Source: Mollicutes bacterium (GTDB lineage: Bacteria; Bacillota_I; Bacilli_A; RF39; UBA660). Taken from it: a stretch of 6,140 nt of DNA. Positions 1 to 6,033 of this stretch are shown here, piece after piece. Position 1 is the stretch's first letter. The number at the start of each line of letters is the position of its first letter. The stretch is taken from positions 1 to 6,140 of the forward strand of contig JAAZBI010000037.1 of NCBI GenBank assembly GCA_012513875.1, read 5' to 3'. Position numbers and translations under genes: made by a program. The notes beneath the pieces were generated by a model. It did not search any database. It was not told where the DNA came from and worked only from the letters and a program-made list of their open reading frames with translations.

Positions 1-2
1 AA

Positions 3-296
3 TATCGTCAAATATCTTTAAATGAAGTTTTTCCAACAATGTCTAAAATAACTAATAATTATTATGGATATAATTGGCTTAGTGAAAAAGGATTAAAGGT
101 AGCTGCTGATATAGAGAAAAAAGGATATAGTTTATATAATCAAAGACCAATTTATTCCTTTAGTGCTGGAGTTTTTCAAAATGTTGCTGTTAAATTATAT
201 AATTTAACACACAAATATGGAGAATTTAATTTAAATGAATATGAACAAAGCAAATTTATCAACACTAATTTAGATAAATATAAGAGGGGGAACTAA
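3..296 (+). CDS. Unidentified protein, C-terminal part only (5' end outside window)
   Basis: The reading frame is open to the left edge: the codons before the first ATG (position 39) read Y-R-Q-I-S-L-N-E-V-F-P-T without a stop. That ATG has no ribosome binding site, since the bases before it are T- and C-rich. This is therefore very probably the tail of a longer protein rather than an 85-residue gene. About 97 residues are visible. They are soluble-looking, rich in Asn, Tyr and Lys, with no membrane segment, no cysteine and one Trp, and they end in a basic K-Y-K-R-G-N tail. I do not recognise the family. The stop lies one base before the next start (298), so it is probably the preceding member of the same operon and may have a role in the pilus system, but nothing in the sequence proves this. 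Confidence 0.6.
   Translation, partial: YRQISLNEVFPTMSKITNNYYGYNWLSEKGLKVAADIEKKGYSLYNQRPIYSFSAGVFQNVAVKLYNLTHKYGEFNLNEYEQSKFINTNLDKYKRGN
284..290 (+). promoter_or_regulatory. Ribosome binding site for the first TadE-like gene
   Basis: GAGGGGG lies inside the last codons of the preceding gene, seven bases before the ATG at 298. It supports that start and implies tight coupling of the two genes. Confidence 0.6.
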
Positions 297-297
297 A

Positions 298-738
298 ATG
301 AAAGAATCGTATTTTGCTCTAGCAGTATTCATTATGGGTTTGATTGGTTTGGCAATTTTAGTCTTCTTTCAAACAATTACAACCACTAACGAAGATGTCT
401 ATTATGTTTTAAAAGAATCTACAGAAGCCGCTATGTTCGATTCGATTGATATAGGTTATTATCGAACTAAAGGTGAATTAAGAATTATAAAAGAAGAGTT
501 TGTAGAAAATTTAACAAGAAGATTTGCTAACTCTTATACAAAAACTACTGACTATAGAATAAATGTTTATGATATAATAGAAATACCACCTAAAGTAAGT
601 GTGGAAGTTATCATTGGAAATGAAGTTAAAGTTTACAATTATGAAATTGATGATTTCAATGTTGTAAATAAGATTGATTCTATATTGGAAAGGAATTATA
701 ATATTTATGAAAACAATAAAATTAAGGAGGAAAAATGA
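298..738 (+). CDS. TadE/pseudopilin-like small membrane protein
   Basis: A 146-residue protein with one N-terminal hydrophobic helix (about residues 5-26) after a very short M-K-E-S head. An amphipathic stretch follows (about 30-50), then a polar domain of roughly 95 residues with beta-rich segments (about 86-115) that would lie outside the cell. This is the architecture of TadE/TadF minor pilins or pseudopilins of Tad systems, but I see no canonical G/A-x4-E prepilin site, so the assignment rests on shape and context. It resembles an uncharacterised family found in such loci in low-GC Firmicutes (possibly DUF5411, from memory). It shares a G-Y-Y-R tetrapeptide (residues 53-56) and the M-K/R-E-S start with the other TadE-like protein at 4619. 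The stop overlaps the cpaB start by four bases (ATGA), so the two are probably translationally coupled. Minor pilus subunit or tip/priming factor is an inference. Confidence 0.6.
   Translation: MKESYFALAVFIMGLIGLAILVFFQTITTTNEDVYYVLKESTEAAMFDSIDIGYYRTKGELRIIKEEFVENLTRRFANSYTKTTDYRINVYDIIEIPPKVSVEVIIGNEVKVYNYEIDDFNVVNKIDSILERNYNIYENNKIKEEK
724..730 (+). promoter_or_regulatory. Ribosome binding site for cpaB-like gene
   Basis: AAGGAGG lies within the end of the preceding gene, four bases before the ATG at 735. It fixes that start despite the ATGA overlap. Confidence 0.75.
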
Positions 739-1577
739 AAAATTTAGCTTTTAACATTAAAAAGTTCTTAAGTAATAAGAACACAGTAACAATTTTAGGG
801 GTTGTTTTGGGAATAGTAGTAATTTATTTTGCTTACAATTTCAGATTGAATCAAGCGATAAAACCACAAAGGATGCCATATGCATTGGTAACTATTCAAC
901 CGAGGACAAAAATCACAGATAAGATGATCGGTTACGCAGATGTTCCGCCAGCAATGATCAAAGGTAAAGTTATTAGAAATGCTAATTTGATTATTGATAA
1001 ATATTCAAATTATAATACGATGATTCCTGAAGGAAGTTTATTTTATGATGGAACTATCGTTACAGCGGATGATTTACCTGATTCATATTTGGTAAATGTT
1101 CCAGTAGGATTTGTACCTTTCAGCTTAAATGTAGATGTTAATACTTCTTATGGAAATTCAATTTTCCCTGGTAATTATATTGATGTTTATTTTAAAGCTG
1201 TAGATGATACAGGAAAAGTAATGGTTGGAAAATTAGTGGAAAATATTCAAGTTTTAGATGTAAAAGATCGTAATGGAAAACATGTTTTTGAAAATACCGA
1301 TGAAGAAAGAATTTCAAACAGTATTATTTTTGCAGTACCAGAAGAAATGCATTTGCTATTGAGAAAAGGTTATTTCTTAGGTGAAGATAATGAAATTAAT
1401 GCTGAATTAATTCCAGTTCCAAATACTTCGTCATATTATACCGAAGTTGGAGCAATAAATGTTTCAAATCAATATTTAAAAACATTTATCGAACTAAAAA
1501 CAGCAGTTGTACCAGAAGATCAATTACCTGAAATTGGTGAAGAAATAACTGTTGAAGTACAAGAAACAGAAGAATAA
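735..1577 (+). CDS. cpaB: CpaB/RcpC-like pilus assembly protein with SAF domain
   Basis: A 280-residue protein with a short basic N-terminus and one membrane helix (about 17-35), followed by an extracytoplasmic region. Residues about 47-111 fit the SAF domain of CpaB/RcpC: P-Y-A-L-V-T-I-Q-P-R-T-K-I-T-D, then a V-P-P motif (70-72) and the P-E-G-S-L-F turn (98-103). The following RcpC-type domain (about 120-255) includes the family's P-G-x-x-[IV]-D signature as P145-G146-N-Y-I-D150. The C-terminus is acidic and ends in E-T-E-E. Length is normal for the family. In Gram-negative Tad systems CpaB works in the periplasm near the secretin. In a single-membrane cell that role cannot be the same, so here it may scaffold the pilus base outside the membrane or interact with the wall; this is inference. 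It sits between a TadE-like gene (overlap 4 bases) and the ATPase gene (24-base gap). Confidence 0.86.
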   Translation: MKNLAFNIKKFLSNKNTVTILGVVLGIVVIYFAYNFRLNQAIKPQRMPYALVTIQPRTKITDKMIGYADVPPAMIKGKVIRNANLIIDKYSNYNTMIPEGSLFYDGTIVTADDLPDSYLVNVPVGFVPFSLNVDVNTSYGNSIFPGNYIDVYFKAVDDTGKVMVGKLVENIQVLDVKDRNGKHVFENTDEERISNSIIFAVPEEMHLLLRKGYFLGEDNEINAELIPVPNTSSYYTEVGAINVSNQYLKTFIELKTAVVPEDQLPEIGEEITVEVQETEE

Positions 1578-1601
1578 AAAGTAATAAAAAGGGGTGCATA
1601 T

Positions 1602-2684
1602 ATGTACGAAGATAATTTATTTAATAATATAGATTTTGGCCCTTTAAAAGACTATCTTTATGATGATGATATTACTGATGTTGATTATGGTAATAATGGT
1701 CAATTATGGATTAAAAGTTTATCTAGAGGTGTTTATCGAGCTGAAAAACAAGATGTAACAAATGCAATTATTGAAAAAATCGCTTTTCAATGTTCAAATA
1801 TTATGGGTAAAACGTTTAATATGGCTCATCCATTTTTAGATGCAGAGAGTGCAGAGTTACGTTTAAATTTTATTCATGATTCGATTGCTAAAAATGGTAT
1901 ATCGATGGTTATGAGAAAAACTCCTGCTAAGATAAGACTTAAAAAAGAAAAGATTTTAGCAGAAAAATATATTACTGAAGATATTCATGACTTTTTAATC
2001 AAATGTGTTACAGGTCATTGCAATATAATTGTTAGTGGAGAAACAGGAAGTGGAAAAACAGAGTTTGTTAAATATTTAGCAGCTCATACTAAAGAAAATG
2101 AAAAAATAATTACAATTGAAGATACGTTAGAGTTACACTTAGATCGTATTTTTCCACATCGTAGTATTGTTGCAATGAAAACAAATAACATAGCTTCTTA
2201 TTCAGATGTTTTAGTAGCTTGTATGAGACAAAATCCAAAATGGATTTTATTATCAGAAGTTCGTAGTGCTGAAGCAGTTTCAGCTGTTAGAAACTCAATT
2301 TCTTCAGGGCATAAAATTTTATCAACAATTCATGCTGAAAAAGCACAATCTATACCTCATCGTATGTATAGCTTGCTAGAAACAAATTTGGATTTAGATC
2401 AATTTTTAAAATCAATTTATCGTTATATTCAACTTGGAGTTCATGTTAGAGGTTATATGGATAAAGAATCAAATTCATTTCGAAGAGAAATCGTTGAAGT
2501 TTGTGAATTTTACGTTGATAGAGATAACAATACGCAATTTAATCTAATTTATAAAAAAACCACTGATGGTAAAGTAATTAGAAATAATCCTAGTGAATAT
2601 TTGATAGATTATTTAGCTGCAAACGGATATATTATGAGACCTGATATATTTATTCCTATGCAAGAACAAATTGAAATAATTTAA
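1602..2684 (+). CDS. cpaF: CpaF/TadA-type pilus assembly ATPase
   Basis: A 360-residue cytoplasmic ATPase of the PilT/VirB11 secretion superfamily, predicted to drive pilus assembly through the TadB/TadC platform. The N-terminal domain has the typical start (G-P-L-K-D-Y-L, then D-D-D-I-T-D-V) and family arginines R87 and R105 in R-L-N-F and M-V-M-R-K contexts. Walker A is G146-E-T-G-S-G-K152-T-E. The Asp box is I172-E-D174. The Walker B region is W-I-L-L-S-E219-V-R, keeping the catalytic Glu, although the Gly usual just before it is Ser218. The His box is G236-H237-K-I-L-S-T-I-H244-A. All catalytic positions are present, so it should be active. The protein is shorter than many Gram-negative CpaF proteins because it starts almost directly at the N-terminal domain. 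The start at 1602 has an AAGGGGTG ribosome binding site (1589-1596) at good spacing. About 115 residues after the His box form the C-terminal helical region; the sequence Y-I-Q-L-G-V-H-V is typical there. Confidence 0.94.
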   Translation: MYEDNLFNNIDFGPLKDYLYDDDITDVDYGNNGQLWIKSLSRGVYRAEKQDVTNAIIEKIAFQCSNIMGKTFNMAHPFLDAESAELRLNFIHDSIAKNGISMVMRKTPAKIRLKKEKILAEKYITEDIHDFLIKCVTGHCNIIVSGETGSGKTEFVKYLAAHTKENEKIITIEDTLELHLDRIFPHRSIVAMKTNNIASYSDVLVACMRQNPKWILLSEVRSAEAVSAVRNSISSGHKILSTIHAEKAQSIPHRMYSLLETNLDLDQFLKSIYRYIQLGVHVRGYMDKESNSFRREIVEVCEFYVDRDNNTQFNLIYKKTTDGKVIRNNPSEYLIDYLAANGYIMRPDIFIPMQEQIEII

Positions 2685-2702
2685 AGAAAGATAGGTGAGT
2701 AT

Positions 2703-3602
2703 ATGGAATTAGCTATACTTATATTTATTGGCATTTATGTTGTCGTTTATCGAAAAAATAAAGGCCAAAATGTTTACAAATTTATTGCTGATCAAGCAGC
2801 GATGGTTTATAACAAATATGCTCCATATTCCTATAAAATAGTTAAAGAAAAAGCTAAAGAATTAAAACAAGAATATACTATAAGACAATATGGTATGCAA
2901 GTTCTTTTAATTTCTGGTGGAGCTTTAGCTATTTCATGGTTATATTTTTATGATATTATTATAAGTCTAATTTATTGTGGAGTAGCGACAATGTTTATTC
3001 CTTATATAGCTTATCTAAGATATAAAAAAATATATAGTGAGTTTATATTTGAACAAATTCAAGTTTATACTACAAACACTATTATGGAATTTGCAGTTAC
3101 AGAATCATTTGTTAAGGCTTTAGAGGGGGTTTATTCTTCTGGAGTACTAGAAGACCCTGTTTCTACTGATGTCAAGTATATGATTGATTTAGCATATCAA
3201 AACGGTTCAATTGATGAAGCGTTAGATTATATGAACAAAAAATATGATTATTATATGGTTCATAATATGCATCAATTATTTTTGCAAGTAACTAAAGAAG
3301 GTTCAAAAAGTGCTGCAAAAGATTCTTTAGATTCAATGTTATTAGATATCGACACTTTAGTAGAAGGTGTTTATTCAGATAGAATGGAAAGAAATTCTTT
3401 TCACAAATCTTTTTTACAATATGGAATCATGTTGTATTTATTAGTTATGTTAATTCAGTATTTATTAGGTGTTGATACATATTTATCTTTAATAGAAAAT
3501 ATGTGGATTGTTAAAATAATATTACATGCAATTATTATTTGTAATACATACTTTTTATTAAATGGTGAAAAATATTATAACGAGAATGTAGGTGCTGAAT
3601 AA
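2703..3602 (+). CDS. tadB: TadB-like inner-membrane platform protein (T2SSF family)
   Basis: A 299-residue polytopic membrane protein. Hydrophobic segments lie at about 2-16, 64-81, 84-104, 238-256 and 268-286. A helical cytoplasmic domain of about 130 residues sits between the second and third pairs, as in the T2SSF domain of TadB/GspF proteins. The segment around residues 121-145 (T-N-T-I-M-E-F-A-V-T-E-S-F-V-K-A-L) matches the usual first helices of that domain, where a small-residue turn precedes an A-L pair. A charged, Lys-rich linker (about 17-60) separates the first helix from the rest. Placement directly after the ATPase and before a second T2SSF-like gene is the classic tadA-tadB-tadC order, and it is the main reason to call this TadB. 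It should anchor the ATPase and transmit its motion to pilin subunits in the membrane. The start at 2703 has AGGTGA at 2693-2698. Its stop shares one base with the next start. Confidence 0.82.
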   Translation: MELAILIFIGIYVVVYRKNKGQNVYKFIADQAAMVYNKYAPYSYKIVKEKAKELKQEYTIRQYGMQVLLISGGALAISWLYFYDIIISLIYCGVATMFIPYIAYLRYKKIYSEFIFEQIQVYTTNTIMEFAVTESFVKALEGVYSSGVLEDPVSTDVKYMIDLAYQNGSIDEALDYMNKKYDYYMVHNMHQLFLQVTKEGSKSAAKDSLDSMLLDIDTLVEGVYSDRMERNSFHKSFLQYGIMLYLLVMLIQYLLGVDTYLSLIENMWIVKIILHAIIICNTYFLLNGEKYYNENVGAE

Positions 3603-4387
3603 TGATAGAAATAATTATTGTTGCAATTATTGCGTTGTTTGTCTTTGAATATAACAAAAGAATTAATACTAAAAAGTTTTTTGAAGACAACGTTAAAAGC
3701 TTCAACTTTTTAAAAGAAGATGATTATGATTTTTTAGTAAAAGCTAAGTATGGAGATTCAGCCGATCCTGATATTTTATTTCAAGCTAGACTAAAGAGTG
3801 CTTTTATTGTTCTTACTGTTATGATAGCTATATTTTTATATGATTTTTCTTTTTTAAATGTAATTTTATCTATTGTTGTAGCTTATTTTGTATTTAAATC
3901 TGCTTATTCAAAATTAAAATCATATTATAAAAAGCATTTACATGAAATAAATTTAATGTTGCCATACTTTTTAAAAAATATGGAAATATTAGCTCAACAT
4001 TATACAATTCCTGTAGCGTTATCTAAAGCAATTGATACTGCTCCAGATATATTTAAACCAGGATTAAAAGAAATGATTACAAAAATAAATGCAGGTGATT
4101 CATCTGTAGAACCATATATGGAATTTGCTAAACAATATCCTGTTAGCGATTCAATTCGTATGATGAGACTTTTATATCGCTTAGGATTAGGTTTACAAGA
4201 AAACAAACATGAACAATTAATTATGTTTTCTCGTAATGTATCCGCTTTGCAAAACAAAGCGCGTGAGCAAAAATATAAAGACCGCTTGAAAGTAATGGAA
4301 AACAAAACAATGATTATGCTTAGTGTTACTGGTGGTGGAGTTTTAGTATTGTTATTATTGTCAATAGTGTCAATGATGAGTTTATAA
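3602..4387 (+). CDS. tadC: TadC-like inner-membrane platform protein (T2SSF family)
   Basis: A 261-residue membrane protein with hydrophobic segments at about 2-16, 65-80, 83-100 and 237-257. The central cytoplasmic domain shows a clear T2SSF signature: L-P-Y-F-L-K-N-M-E-I-L-A-Q-H (120-133), then T-I-P-V-A-L-S-K-A-I (135-144). A second helical repeat includes S-D-S-I-R-M-M-R-L-L-Y-R (182-193). An R-E-Q-K-Y-K-D-R-L-K basic helix (221-230) precedes the last membrane segment, matching the a-r-x-x-a-e-r-x-x-x-k region before the final helix of TadB/TadC. The ATG overlaps the upstream stop in TAATG and the upstream purine run is weak, so translation probably depends on reinitiation after tadB. That would keep the two partners, thought to pair in the membrane, near 1:1. 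A 61-base gap with its own promoter follows. Confidence 0.85.
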   Translation: MIEIIIVAIIALFVFEYNKRINTKKFFEDNVKSFNFLKEDDYDFLVKAKYGDSADPDILFQARLKSAFIVLTVMIAIFLYDFSFLNVILSIVVAYFVFKSAYSKLKSYYKKHLHEINLMLPYFLKNMEILAQHYTIPVALSKAIDTAPDIFKPGLKEMITKINAGDSSVEPYMEFAKQYPVSDSIRMMRLLYRLGLGLQENKHEQLIMFSRNVSALQNKAREQKYKDRLKVMENKTMIMLSVTGGGVLVLLLLSIVSMMSL

Positions 4388-4389
4388 TA

Positions 4390-4418
4390 TTGTTTATCTA
4401 AAAAATATAAGATATAAT
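4390..4418 (+). promoter_or_regulatory. Predicted sigma-A-type promoter before the pilin gene
   Basis: A -35-like TTGTTT (4390-4395) and an exact TATAAT (4413-4418) are separated by 17 bases, the optimal spacing. Transcription would start near 4425, leaving about 24 untranslated bases that contain the ribosome binding site. The promoter sits in the only sizeable intergenic gap of the operon, directly before the pilin candidate, which usually needs far more copies than the assembly proteins. AT-rich DNA produces TATAAT often, so the support comes from the combination of spacing and position. Confidence 0.6.
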
Positions 4419-4431
4419 GTAAGTTAGATAA
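4394..4431 (+). repeat. 8-bp perfect inverted repeat spanning the pilin promoter
   Basis: TTATCTAA (4394-4401) and TTAGATAA (4424-4431) are perfect reverse complements with a 22-base spacer that holds the TATAAT box. The left arm overlaps the end of the -35 box and the right arm covers the predicted transcription start. It could be an operator for a dimeric regulator. In read-through RNA from tadC it could instead form a weak AU-rich hairpin just before the pilin ribosome binding site. The right arm is followed by ATGGAAGG rather than a T run, so it is not an intrinsic terminator. Confidence 0.5.
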
Positions 4432-4434
4432 TGG

Positions 4435-4441
4435 AAGGAGG
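4435..4441 (+). promoter_or_regulatory. Strong ribosome binding site that decides a GTG start
   Basis: AAGGAGG, the strongest such site in the window, lies seven bases before GTG at 4449. An ATG at 4442 is too close to the site and opens a different frame (Cys- and Tyr-rich, about 35 codons) that looks like noise. The GTG frame gives the pilin-like protein. Confidence 0.8.
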
Positions 4442-4448
4442 ATGTTTT

Positions 4449-4595
4449 GTGAAAGAAGCGACTGGAGAATTAAACATGACAGTTATTACAGTTATTGCCA
4501 TTGCTATTATTGGTGCAGCATTAGCAATCTTTTTACCAGGAATAATTGAAAGTATTCAAGAACAATGGAATGCAGAGAGTTCAATGGGCAAATAA
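4449..4595 (+). CDS. Flp-like major pilin candidate, 48 residues
   Basis: A small gene starting at GTG, encoding 48 residues: a polar head M-K-E-A-T-G-E-L-N-M, a hydrophobic helix (about 11-29, T-V-I-T-V-I-A-I-A-I-I-G-A-A-L-A-I-F-L), a P-G turn at 30-31 and an amphipathic acidic tail containing Trp40 and ending in S-S-M-G-K. Size, single N-terminal helix and position in a Tad operon after tadC fit the Flp major pilin, which is also about 50 residues. The head differs from the canonical Flp G-A-T-A-I-E-Y: a Gly is present (G6) but the next residue is Glu7, not a Glu at +5. If processing occurred after Lys2, Glu7 would fall at +5, but this is speculative. The strong ribosome binding site and its own promoter suggest high expression. 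I recall similar short proteins with an A-T-G-E-L-N-M-T-V-I-T head from gut Bacilli/Mollicutes-related genomes, which supports a real conserved family. Confidence 0.75.
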   Translation: MKEATGELNMTVITVIAIAIIGAALAIFLPGIIESIQEQWNAESSMGK

Positions 4596-4618
4596 CAAAA
4601 AAATAAGAAGGTGTATAA

Positions 4619-5020
4619 ATGAGAGAATCAATAGGTGCAACGTTTTTAATCAAAATAATGATTATTTTTATTGTTCTTTATAATAGTCTTTTAGCTATTG
4701 CAGTTAATTATGCAATGGTTTTTAGAGTTAAAAACAGAGTTATAAATTTAGTAGAACAATATGAAGGTTGTAGTGGCGCTAGAGAGCATATTAAAGAATA
4801 CATAAGTAAAGTTGGTTATTATCGAGCTGCATCTTCTAATAAAAAACAATATGAAATAACAGCTCATAGTACCTCTACAGGTACATATTATACAGTTACA
4901 ACTTATATTAGTTTTGAATTTCCTATTGTAAAAAACATCATTAATTTTCCAATTAGAGGAGAAACGAAAGTGATATATGGAATTGATGAGAATCAAAGCC
5001 AATGTGATAACATCTATTAA
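4619..5020 (+). CDS. TadE-like minor pilin / pseudopilin
   Basis: A 133-residue protein with a short head (M-R-E-S-I-G-A-T), one membrane helix (about 9-29) and an extracytoplasmic domain. After the helix a charged amphipathic stretch (V-F-R-V-K-N-R-V-I-N-L-V-E-Q) corresponds to the helix that follows the membrane segment in TadE proteins. A beta-rich part follows (about 77-120), and its Y-I-S-F-E-F-P-I-V-K-N-I-I segment resembles the hydrophobic Pro-containing strand near the end of TadE-like proteins. Two cysteines (C51 and C129), both predicted outside the membrane, could form a disulfide. The I-G-A head looks like a G|A prepilin site, but the expected Glu at +5 is Ile. The G-Y-Y-R motif (66-69) is shared with the protein at 298. 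The ribosome binding site is AGAAGGTG (4606-4613). It lies 23 bases after the pilin gene, so co-expression with the pilin is likely. Confidence 0.66.
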   Translation: MRESIGATFLIKIMIIFIVLYNSLLAIAVNYAMVFRVKNRVINLVEQYEGCSGAREHIKEYISKVGYYRAASSNKKQYEITAHSTSTGTYYTVTTYISFEFPIVKNIINFPIRGETKVIYGIDENQSQCDNIY

Positions 5021-5037
5021 GAGAGGTTGATAAAGAA

Positions 5038-6018
5038 ATGAATGTAATAGTTTCAAACAAATATCAAGAAATGCTTAGCTCATTACAAATAGACATCATT
5101 AAATCAATTAATGGTGAGTTTGATGTTACAGAACTAATCGATATGTTTGATAATTTCTTTTTTCAAAAGATGATTCTCGATGTAACAGCTGTTAAAAATT
5201 ATAAAAATATAGAAAACATGAGAAAACTGTCAATGGCTTTCGATATGAATAAAATAATTTTATTACTCGAAGACACAGATGACAGTTCGTCATCATTCTA
5301 TTTATCTCAGTTAATATCTATGGGGATATATAATTTTACTAAAACTTTAGAAGGATTAAAATATTTATTAGATCATCCTAATTCATATAAAGATGTAGCA
5401 CATATTCATCAATTAAATCAGTTGACTGATGCGGTTGGTGATAGACATCTAAATAACAGTGTAAAAGTTTTAGGAATTAAAAATTTAACAGATAATGCTG
5501 GTTCTACTTCGTTTATTTATATGTTAAAAAAACAATTATCAAATAATTATGCAGTTATTGCTGTCGAAATAGGTAAGAGAGATTTTATTTATTTCAATGA
5601 CAAAGAAATGATTTCAACGACAAAAGAGGAATTTCCAGCAGTGTTATTAAAAGCTAAAGATACTGATATTGTTTTAGTTGATATCAATGAAAGTAAAACA
5701 GAAGAATTATGTGACGATATATTATATTTATTAGAACCTTCTACTATTAAGTTGAATAAATTAATGAGAAGAAATAGTAATGTTTTTAAAGAATTAGATG
5801 GTAAAAAAATCATTTTAAATAAAAGTTTATTAGATTCGAGAGATGTTTTAGATTTTGAAGGAGAAGCAAAAGCAAGAATTTTTTATAATGTTCCACCTTT
5901 AAATGATCGAGTTAATAATAATGTTCTAGATAGTTTTTTAACTAAATTAGGTTTTGGTCGTCAAAAAACTGACCAAACTGAAGAGAAGGGAAAAATATTG
6001 GGATTATTTAAATTCTAA
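5038..6018 (+). CDS. CpaE/TadZ-like localisation protein with degenerate P-loop
   Basis: A 326-residue soluble protein without membrane segments. Residues about 1-118 look like an atypical receiver-type domain: K-M-I-L-D48-V-T at the position of the usual phospho-acceptor strand, then K-I-I-L-L-L (72-77), and L-S-Q-L-I-S-M-G-I-Y-N-F (89-100), which matches the end of CpaE receiver-like domains. From about 142 a MinD/ParA-like fold begins (V-K-V-L-G-I-K-N-L). Its P-loop reads T151-D-N-A-G-S-T-S158, where the family has K-G-G-x-G-K-T-T, so both the signature lysine and the P-loop lysine are gone. A Walker B-like strand is present (I-V-L-V-D215) and K-K-I-I-L-N (256-261) resembles the later beta strand. 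It ends in a Lys/Gly-rich tail with L-G-L-F-K-F, possibly membrane-touching. CpaE/TadZ proteins place the Tad machine in the cell; this one probably does so without normal ATP hydrolysis. Start at 5038 follows GAGAGG (5021-5026), with somewhat long spacing. Confidence 0.62.
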   Translation: MNVIVSNKYQEMLSSLQIDIIKSINGEFDVTELIDMFDNFFFQKMILDVTAVKNYKNIENMRKLSMAFDMNKIILLLEDTDDSSSSFYLSQLISMGIYNFTKTLEGLKYLLDHPNSYKDVAHIHQLNQLTDAVGDRHLNNSVKVLGIKNLTDNAGSTSFIYMLKKQLSNNYAVIAVEIGKRDFIYFNDKEMISTTKEEFPAVLLKAKDTDIVLVDINESKTEELCDDILYLLEPSTIKLNKLMRRNSNVFKELDGKKIILNKSLLDSRDVLDFEGEAKARIFYNVPPLNDRVNNNVLDSFLTKLGFGRQKTDQTEEKGKILGLFKF

Positions 6019-6019
6019 T

Positions 6020-6027
6020 AAGGGTGG
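6020..6027 (+). promoter_or_regulatory. Ribosome binding site for the right-edge gene
   Basis: AAGGGTGG lies six bases before ATG at 6034, just after the stop of the TadZ-like gene. It shows that the cut-off frame at the right edge is a real gene start. Confidence 0.65.
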
Positions 6028-6033
6028 TTTAAT

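Noticed and set aside
254..279. AT-rich inverted repeat ATTTATC / GATAAAT before the ribosome binding site at 284
   Set aside because: Seven AT-rich base pairs inside coding sequence are expected by chance at this base composition, and no promoter or other signal accompanies them.
39..296. A complete 85-residue gene starting at ATG 39
   Set aside because: No ribosome binding site precedes the ATG and the frame stays open to the left edge, so an upstream start outside the window is more likely.
736..738. Mycoplasma genetic code (TGA read as Trp)
   Set aside because: TGA occurs as an apparent stop at the end of the gene at 298. Reading it as Trp would add only a few residues before TAG, so it is not decisive alone, but all six Trp codons seen are TGG and no gene contains an in-frame TGA, which argues for code 11.
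4000..4305. Minus-strand open frame of about 100 codons inside tadC
   Set aside because: It is fully contained in a well-supported T2SSF gene, has Ser- and Cys-rich composition and no recognisable domain; it is a shadow frame.
4394..4431. The inverted repeat after tadC as an intrinsic terminator
   Set aside because: The stem is AT-only apart from one C-G pair, the loop is 22 bases and no T run follows it.
4442..4549. Alternative ATG-started frame at 4442 over the pilin gene
   Set aside because: The ATG directly abuts the ribosome binding site and yields a short Cys/Tyr-rich peptide, whereas the GTG frame at 4449 gives ideal spacing and a pilin-like protein.
4748..5056. Minus-strand open frame of about 100 codons across the second TadE-like gene
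   Set aside because: It is antisense to a gene with a good ribosome binding site and TadE-like architecture, and its composition (Phe, Ile, Cys, Ser) is typical of antisense translation of AT-rich DNA.
5589..5813. Minus-strand open frame of 74 codons inside the TadZ-like gene
   Set aside because: A Leu/Ser-rich shadow frame with no independent support.
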